From: an uncultured Clostridia bacterium
Lineage (GTDB): Bacteria; Bacillota; Clostridia; Peptostreptococcales; Acidaminobacteraceae
Length of the DNA: 20,166 nucleotides
Reading direction: 5' to 3'
Assembly: GCA_937880545.1 (NCBI GenBank)
Contig: CALFKA010000111.1
Location: 1-20,166, forward strand
The position numbers and the translations under genes were made by a program. This document shows positions 15,312 through 20,166 of the stretch, one piece after another. Below the pieces are notes generated by a model. The model was given only the letters and a program-made list of their open reading frames with translations. It made no database searches and was not told the origin of the DNA. The first letter of the stretch is position 1; each line of letters begins with the position of its first letter.

Positions 15312-15989
15312 TTACATCCATTCTTCACGAAGATACATTCCGATAGGTACTTGCTCCCCTTCCATTCCTTCAGGAAGTTCCTGTAAGACTCCAGGCAGAG
15401 CGCAGATATAGCGGATCGGGATCTCTCTCTTTAGGGAGAGTTCCTTCGCCAGGGAATAGCCTTTTATCACATCGGCCACTGTCGTTGACCGAAGCTGGTG
15501 GGTCGTCACGGCAAGACCTGTGACCTTTAACCCACTGACATATTCAATGCCTTCCAAATGCAACTGAAGACCGCTTAGGTCAGATGTCTGGGGTCGGTAG
15601 GCATTGACGGTAAATAGCATTTCATAGCCGACGCTGAGGATGTCCTCACGGAATGTCACCAGCGCATTGGTGCCGGCCTTGTCTCCTCCAACGTCTAGGA
15701 TAACATCATAGTCCGGGTTAAAAAAATACTGTCGTATTTCAGAGCTGATGGCCGGAAGATCGAGACTTGAGCGGTGACCGAGGAGTGAGCTGACAACTCG
15801 GATATCCTGTTCTTCCAAAAAGTCTGCTTTTTCTCGCGAGCGGAAATAGACGTTGACGATGTCGAGATCTCCGAGCGCTATCTTCCTTCCCTCTTTTCTT
15901 TTCTTCATAGCCAGAGAGACAGCCATTTCGCTTTTCCCGGTGCCATAGTGACCGACAATAACACTAATTCGCGAGGTATTCTTTGGCAT
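15312..15989 (-). CDS. P-loop ATPase of the vor-ptb-buk operon, function unknown
   Basis: A 225-residue soluble protein. Walker A is GHYGTGKS at 13-20. DLDIVNVYFRSRE follows at 41-53 and a Walker B-like ILDVGGDKAG at 97-106. The layout (P-loop, then an early D-x-D, then a DVGGD strand) resembles SIMIBI-class NTPases such as MinD/CooC-like proteins, but the P-loop is not the deviant KGGxGK form. I do not recognise a characterised function. Being sandwiched between buk and the four vor genes suggests a role in assembly, cofactor or cluster loading, or control of VOR. The start chosen is ATG 15989, overlapping the buk gene by 26 bases; its ribosome binding site is weak (GCGAAGAAG), and GTG 16019 (ten codons longer) with GGAGG further upstream is an alternative. 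Confidence 0.75.
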   Translation of the reverse strand: MPKNTSRISVIVGHYGTGKSEMAVSLAMKKRKEGRKIALGDLDIVNVYFRSREKADFLEEQDIRVVSSLLGHRSSLDLPAISSEIRQYFFNPDYDVILDVGGDKAGTNALVTFREDILSVGYEMLFTVNAYRPQTSDLSGLQLHLEGIEYVSGLKVTGLAVTTHQLRSTTVADVIKGYSLAKELSLKREIPIRYICALPGVLQELPEGMEGEQVPIGMYLREEWM

Positions 15990-17037
15990 CTTCTTCGCCC
16001 CGAAGGATTCGCAGTCCACCTTCGTTCAGGGCCTCCATTTCGTTTTCTCCCGGGTAGACGACAACAGGAGCGATGAAAGAGACATGCTCAGAAATATACC
16101 CTGTAATATCTTTATTATGGGCAAGGCCACCTGTCAAGATGATCGCATCGACGTCTCCACAGAGGACTGCCGCATTGGCTCCGATCTCCTTACTGACCTG
16201 ATAGGCAAGTGCTTCCTGCACCAGTGCTGCTTTTTTATCGCCATCTTCTACCATGCAGGCGACTTCTCGGCCGTCGTTGGTGCCAAGATACGATACATAG
16301 CCCCCTTTGCCCACGAGCATTCGGAGGACTTGTCTTTCATTGCAGACACCTTCAAAACAAAGTTTTGCCAGAGAATAGCTGGGGACGCCGCCGGCTCTTT
16401 CCGGAGAGAAAGGACCATCTCCGCCCAGCGCATTGTTGGTATCCACCATGCGACCCTTTTTGTGAGACGTTACGCTGATGCCGCCTCCCATATGGGCGAC
16501 GATGACATTGATCTCTTCATACTTAAGACTATTCTCTTTTGCGTAGCGGCGACTGACAGCCTTCTGATTGAGGGCGTGGAGAATACTCAGGCGCGGAAGA
16601 TCAGGATGCCCGCTGAGTCTGGCTACTTCATCCATCTCGTCGACGACTACGGGGTCGACAATAAAGGAGGGGATCCCCAGAGGATCGGCAATCTTTCTGG
16701 CGAGAATCGCTCCCAAATTGGAGGCATGCTCCCCATTTGTATTGTTATGGAGATCTTCAATCATCTGATCATTCACCCGATAGGTGCCACTGGGAATAGG
16801 ACGGACCATGCCACCTCTTCCTACAACAGCAGACAAACTCGAAAGTTCAATGCCTGCTTTCTCCAGATCTTCAAAGATCAGGCCACAGCGGAAATCCACC
16901 TGATCGACGATGTGTTCAAACTGGTTGATGGTCTCCTGATCGTGCGAAAGTGAAGATTCACAGATTTCTTTTTCGTCGTCAAAGACGGCGATCTTTGTAG
17001 AAGTGGAACCGGGGTTGATAATGAGTGTTCGGTACAT
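15964..17037 (-). CDS. buk: Butyrate kinase, copy downstream of ptb
   Basis: Transfers phosphate from (iso)butyryl phosphate to ADP, giving ATP and the free acid; member of the acetokinase/ASKHA family. The 357 residues match family length. NPGSTSTK is at 8-15 (phosphate loop). GRGGMVRP, GEHASNLG, FIVDPVVVDEMDEVARLSG and AHMGGGISV are further butyrate-kinase blocks, as is ILTGGLAH near the C-terminus. The active-site-region segment reads NALGGDGPFSPERAGG, two residues longer than in the second kinase at 17933-19012. The ATG overlaps the ptb stop (TAATG). It may prefer branched acyl phosphates because it abuts vor; this is inference. Confidence 0.93.
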   Translation of the reverse strand: MYRTLIINPGSTSTKIAVFDDEKEICESSLSHDQETINQFEHIVDQVDFRCGLIFEDLEKAGIELSSLSAVVGRGGMVRPIPSGTYRVNDQMIEDLHNNTNGEHASNLGAILARKIADPLGIPSFIVDPVVVDEMDEVARLSGHPDLPRLSILHALNQKAVSRRYAKENSLKYEEINVIVAHMGGGISVTSHKKGRMVDTNNALGGDGPFSPERAGGVPSYSLAKLCFEGVCNERQVLRMLVGKGGYVSYLGTNDGREVACMVEDGDKKAALVQEALAYQVSKEIGANAAVLCGDVDAIILTGGLAHNKDITGYISEHVSFIAPVVVYPGENEMEALNEGGLRILRGEEDAKEYLAN

Positions 17038-17936
17038 TAATCCTCCTTCACCTGGCTCATCAGGACCGCCAGGGCGATAGAATGCAGTTTTGTCGGTTCA
17101 TCATCGGCGCGAGAGGTAAGCACAATGGGGCTCGCCGCTCCGACGAGAATGCCCGCTCCCTTGGAGAAGACGAGGAAATTCAATGACTTATAGAGAATGT
17201 TTCCCGCTTCAATGTCCGGTGTCAGAAGAATATCAGCATCTCCTGCAACGGGAGAAGTAAGCCCCTTAATACGGGCGCTTTCTTTACTCACAGCATTGTC
17301 GAGAGCTAATGGCCCGTCGACGATCGCGCCTGGGAAATCCATTTCTTTAAGCGCAACCGCATCCAGAGTACAGGGCATTTTCTCATCCGCTTTTTCCTTT
17401 GCCGCCAGGACGGCAACTTTTGCTTCTTTGATATTAAGGGCCCTCGTCACCTGTAAGGCATTTTTGATGAGTTCCGCTTTCTGGTCTACATCCGGTGCAA
17501 TGTTCATCGCCGCATCGGTGATGGTGAGAAGTTTATGATAGCGGGGAACTTCCATGACAGCGACATGGCTCAAAAGTGCGCTCTTTCGAAGACCATATTC
17601 CTTGTTCAGCACTTCCTTTAAAAGGATGCTCGTGTCGACCAGCCCCTTCATCAGAATCTGTGCCTTCCCATCGTGCACAAGGCGGACTGCTTTTTCCGCA
17701 CACTCTTGCAGGGTATAGGCTTCGACAAAAGTGTACTCATCCGGATTAATATCGTGCGCTTCCATGATTTCTTTCGTCTTCACAGGATCGCCCACGAGGA
17801 TCGCTTCCACGATGCCTTCGCGATGTGCCATGTCGACCGCTTCGAGGACTTCATCGCTGGCCGCATTGGCTACAGCAATGCGTACGCCTCGCGATTTGCG
17901 AGCTTCCTCGAGGATCGAATCAAAGTGTCGTATCAT
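17037..17936 (-). CDS. ptb: Phosphate butyryltransferase (phosphotransbutyrylase)
   Basis: Exchanges CoA for phosphate on butyryl-CoA and branched acyl-CoAs, the step between VOR and butyrate kinase. The 299-residue protein has the PTA/PTB family blocks: AVANAASDEVLEAV near the start, MKGLVDT, LLTITDAAMNIAPD, VDGPLALDNAVS, then DILLTPDIEAGNILYKSL and PIVLTSRAD near the end. Length and blocks fit Ptb rather than the longer Pta. The ATG overlaps the stop of the preceding kinase (ATGA), and GAGGTG in that gene's last codons is the ribosome binding site. It is flanked on both sides by butyrate kinase genes. Confidence 0.95.
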   Translation of the reverse strand: MIRHFDSILEEARKSRGVRIAVANAASDEVLEAVDMAHREGIVEAILVGDPVKTKEIMEAHDINPDEYTFVEAYTLQECAEKAVRLVHDGKAQILMKGLVDTSILLKEVLNKEYGLRKSALLSHVAVMEVPRYHKLLTITDAAMNIAPDVDQKAELIKNALQVTRALNIKEAKVAVLAAKEKADEKMPCTLDAVALKEMDFPGAIVDGPLALDNAVSKESARIKGLTSPVAGDADILLTPDIEAGNILYKSLNFLVFSKGAGILVGAASPIVLTSRADDEPTKLHSIALAVLMSQVKED

Positions 17937-19012
17937 TTGTTCACCTCTTTTTCATAATTTCGTGCCGCCTCTATGCCCCGAAGTACGCGCATCGCCCCGC
18001 TGGCTAGTGCTTCCATTTCGTTTTCGCCCGGATACAGGCGTACCGGAGCGATAAAGCGCACGTGTTTTTCAATCTGTTTCGTAATATAACGGTCATAAGC
18101 AATACCGCCTGTTAGAATGATGGCATCTACCTTTCCTTTTAGAGACGCTGCCATCGCTCCAATATATTTCGCAATGTGATACGCCATAGAATCCACTACG
18201 AGCTTTGCGTATTCATCCCCTTCTTCCATGAGCTTCACTGCATCCCGAGCGTCACTGGTGCCAAGATAGGCCATGAGGCCTCCTTGACCGATGATCATTT
18301 TTCTGGCTTCGGAGAAATCTTTAAATTTACCTGAGAACATCAGTTTTGCCAATCCATATGCAGGAAGAGTTCCGGAACGATCCGGAGAGAAAGGTCCTTC
18401 TTCATTGGCATTATTGGCGTCAATCATTTTCCCCTTACGCATGGGTACGATCGAAAACCCACCCCCAAGATGTGCTACAACAAAGCTGCATTCCTCCATC
18501 TCTTTGCCCATATCCTCTGCTGCTTTTCGGGCAGTGGAGCGGATATTAAGGGCGTGAAGGAGACTTTTTCTCGGCAGTTCTTTCAAACCGCTCAGTCGTG
18601 CGACATCATCAAATTCATCGACAGACACAGGGTCGACGATGAAAGCGGGAATCCCACGTGGGGTGGCGATAGCATCGGCGATGAGACCACCGAGATTTGA
18701 GGCATGCTCTCCCTGGACGCCATTCCAGAGGTCTTCCTTCATGCACTCATCCACCTCGTAACAGCCTCCCTGAAGAGGGCGCAGCAGTCCACCACGAGCG
18801 ACGACAGCAGCCAGTTCAACATCTCCCTGCTCACGGAGCCAATGCTGCACAGCTTCTTTTCTGTAGTCGAACTGAGCACTCACTGAGGCAAACGACCTGA
18901 TTTCTTCAGGGTTGTGATCGATCTGTCCGCTCACGCGAGGGCGATCTTCATCATACAGAGCAACTTTTGTCGACGTCGAGCCGGGATTGATAATCAGCAG
19001 AGTCTTTGTCAA
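17933..19012 (-). CDS. buk: Butyrate kinase, copy upstream of ptb
   Basis: Second butyrate kinase, 359 residues, clearly a paralogue of the one at 15964-17037. The same blocks are present (NPGSTSTK at 9-16, GEHASNLG, AHLGGGFSI, ILTGGIAY, PGENEMEAL). The segment NANEEGPFSPDRSG is two residues shorter than its counterpart. The two copies are only moderately alike, so this is an old duplication or separate acquisition, not a recent one, and distinct substrate preference is likely. The start is TTG 19012, overlapping the msrAB stop (TTGA), with AGGAGG four bases upstream; no other start fits the family N-terminus. Second gene of the long operon. Confidence 0.93.
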   Translation of the reverse strand: MTKTLLIINPGSTSTKVALYDEDRPRVSGQIDHNPEEIRSFASVSAQFDYRKEAVQHWLREQGDVELAAVVARGGLLRPLQGGCYEVDECMKEDLWNGVQGEHASNLGGLIADAIATPRGIPAFIVDPVSVDEFDDVARLSGLKELPRKSLLHALNIRSTARKAAEDMGKEMEECSFVVAHLGGGFSIVPMRKGKMIDANNANEEGPFSPDRSGTLPAYGLAKLMFSGKFKDFSEARKMIIGQGGLMAYLGTSDARDAVKLMEEGDEYAKLVVDSMAYHIAKYIGAMAASLKGKVDAIILTGGIAYDRYITKQIEKHVRFIAPVRLYPGENEMEALASGAMRVLRGIEAARNYEKEVNK

Positions 19013-20079
19013 TCTTCCTCCTGTTTAATAAAGGCTTTCAGGTAACCGTATCCTTCTTGATCTAACTCTTCATAGGGGACAAAGCGGATCACTTCCCCAT
19101 TGATGCAATACCTCATTCCACCATGTTCTTCCGGTCCATCCGGGAAGATATGACCCAGGTGGAGTTCACTCAGGGCACTGAGAACCTCGGTCCTCTTCAT
19201 GCCATGACTGGTGTCTTCTCGGAAAATCACGACATCCGCAGAAGCTGCCGTATGGAAGCTTGCCCATCCGCAACCGCATTCATATTTGCCGGTGGAGAGG
19301 AAGAGGGGTTGTCCGCTGACGATATCAACATAGGCGCCGGGCTCCTGTGCATCCCACAGAGGATGAGAAAAAGGAGGTTCCGTCCCCTGTTCCAGTCCAA
19401 TGTCTCGCTGCGCCCCGGTAAGCGCTTGGCGTTTCTCCTCAAGATCTTCCAGGAGGTAGGGATATTTGGGAACAAAGAGCTCATCCGCCAGATCCAAATT
19501 GATGTGGCAGTAACCAAAGGGATTTTTCTTAAGATAGTCTTGGTGATAGTCTTCGGCCGCGTAGAAGTTCTCCAGCGGCTCCAACTCCACGACGACCGGT
19601 TCTTTCTCATCTTGTTGAAGGAGGTCGAGCATCTTTTGAAGAACGGCCTCTTCTTTTGGGTCAGTATAGTAGATGCCGGTGCGGTACTGTGTCCCGATGT
19701 CATTGCCTTGGCGGTTTAACACTGTGGGTTCAATGACACGAAAATAATGGGAAATAAGCACAGGGAGTGTTATCTTTTGCGGGTCATAGACAACCTCAAC
19801 TGTTTCAGCAAATCCCGTCTCCCCCGTCACTACTTCGCGGTAGGTTGGATTCTCGGTGTGGCCATTGGCATAGCCGCTACTTGCTTCGGTGACCCCATAC
19901 AGCTTTTCCATATAGGCTTCCACGCCCCAGAAGCAGCCGCCGGCTAAATAAATCTTTTGAACGGATGTAGGACTCATCGCATCCTCCTTTTGTGCTATTG
20001 CGGGTGGCTCAGACTCTTCAGCGACAGTACAGCTAAAGAGAAGCAGGAAACAAATTAATAAAGCCGTTACACGAACCAT
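19009..20079 (-). CDS. msrAB: Fused MsrA-MsrB methionine sulfoxide reductase, probable lipoprotein
   Basis: Repairs oxidised methionine: MsrA reduces S-sulfoxides, MsrB R-sulfoxides. The 356-residue protein has a signal peptide (residues 1-16) with a lipobox LFS-C17, so it is probably anchored outside the membrane. The MsrA domain (about 42-200) has GGCFWG with C49. The MsrB domain (about 215-350) has GCGWASF with the likely resolving cysteine, HLGHIFPDGP, and RYCIN with catalytic C325. The zinc-binding CxxC pairs are absent (SALS in place of the second pair), as in zinc-free MsrB forms. The start is ATG 20079, with GAGGA upstream. A longer in-frame reading reaches adapter sequence and is an artefact. 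First visible gene of the operon. Confidence 0.92.
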   Translation of the reverse strand: MVRVTALLICFLLLFSCTVAEESEPPAIAQKEDAMSPTSVQKIYLAGGCFWGVEAYMEKLYGVTEASSGYANGHTENPTYREVVTGETGFAETVEVVYDPQKITLPVLISHYFRVIEPTVLNRQGNDIGTQYRTGIYYTDPKEEAVLQKMLDLLQQDEKEPVVVELEPLENFYAAEDYHQDYLKKNPFGYCHINLDLADELFVPKYPYLLEDLEEKRQALTGAQRDIGLEQGTEPPFSHPLWDAQEPGAYVDIVSGQPLFLSTGKYECGCGWASFHTAASADVVIFREDTSHGMKRTEVLSALSELHLGHIFPDGPEEHGGMRYCINGEVIRFVPYEELDQEGYGYLKAFIKQEED

Positions 20080-20121
20080 TGTGCAATCCTCGCCATCTGA
20101 CCTGTCAATAGAAGAATCCCC

Positions 20122-20166
20122 AGATCGGAAGAGCACACGTCTGAACTCCAGTCACATCACGATCTC
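20122..20166 (+). other. Illumina TruSeq adapter with index ATCACG (sequencing artefact)
   Basis: AGATCGGAAGAGC starts at 20122 and continues through the standard TruSeq read-1 adapter to 20155; then index ATCACG (20156-20161, TruSeq index 1) and ATCTC, the beginning of the adapter's next segment. It is not genomic. Real sequence ends at 20121. Confidence 0.99.

Noticed and set aside
16084..16953. Plus-strand open frame of about 289 codons
   Set aside because: Antisense to butyrate kinase; the long frame reflects codon bias of the real gene.
15964..19012. Recent tandem duplication of buk
   Set aside because: The two proteins share family motifs but differ along most of their length, with an indel near the PFSP segment; not a recent repeat or assembly duplication.

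Overview
The window looks like a chromosomal contig from an anaerobic, amino-acid-fermenting member of the Bacillota (Clostridia/Tissierellia-like). The evidence is the gene set: groESL, a Rex redox repressor, a small 2[4Fe-4S] ferredoxin, glutamate dehydrogenase, a ferredoxin-linked branched-chain 2-oxoacid oxidoreductase (VOR), phosphotransbutyrylase and two butyrate kinases. Strong AGGAGG-type ribosome binding sites and frequent TTG/GTG starts fit as well. Base composition looks close to half GC by eye. The exact genus cannot be fixed from the sequence alone. Coding density is high, no gap between genes exceeds about 200 bases, and no mobile element, CRISPR array, tRNA or rRNA was seen.

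Layout. Positions 1-1286 (minus): 3' part of the groES-groEL operon with groEL cut by the window edge. 1476-3488 (minus): a three-gene operon of a DUF1836 regulator, an OGG-type DNA glycosylase and a DUF554 membrane protein. 3602-4273 (plus): a small SGNH hydrolase. 4333-5598 (minus): gdhA. 5794-5961 (plus): ferredoxin. 6009-7072 (minus): rex and a MarR-type regulator, overlapping. 7199-9306 (plus): an ABC-F ATPase and an acyl carrier protein. 9385-10161 (minus): a HisJ-like PHP phosphoesterase. 10342-11322 (plus): a metallo-beta-lactamase-fold hydrolase. 11353-20079 (minus): one long, tightly packed ten-gene run, read in order as msrAB, buk, ptb, buk, P-loop ATPase, vor delta-alpha-beta-gamma, glmM. 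The last 45 bases (20122-20166) are Illumina TruSeq adapter, not genome.

How the genes fit together. VOR oxidises branched-chain 2-oxoacids (from Val, Leu, Ile after transamination) to acyl-CoA and reduces ferredoxin. Ptb turns the acyl-CoA into acyl phosphate, and a butyrate kinase makes ATP and the free acid. Glutamate dehydrogenase regenerates 2-oxoglutarate for the transaminases, the small ferredoxin is a possible electron carrier, and Rex would sense the resulting NADH/NAD+ state. This is inference from gene content and order. The least understood member is the P-loop ATPase between buk and vor.

Regulatory DNA is unusually readable. There are good sigma-A promoters before groES, the DUF1836 operon, the SGNH gene, the ferredoxin, rex and the PHP gene. 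Strong intrinsic terminators lie at 4292-4315, 5967-5988, 6003-6020, 9319-9351 and 11328-11351. Several palindromes are candidate operators: a non-CIRCE inverted repeat over the groES promoter, a 22-base near-perfect palindrome in front of gdhA, and a 15-base palindrome in front of the SGNH gene.
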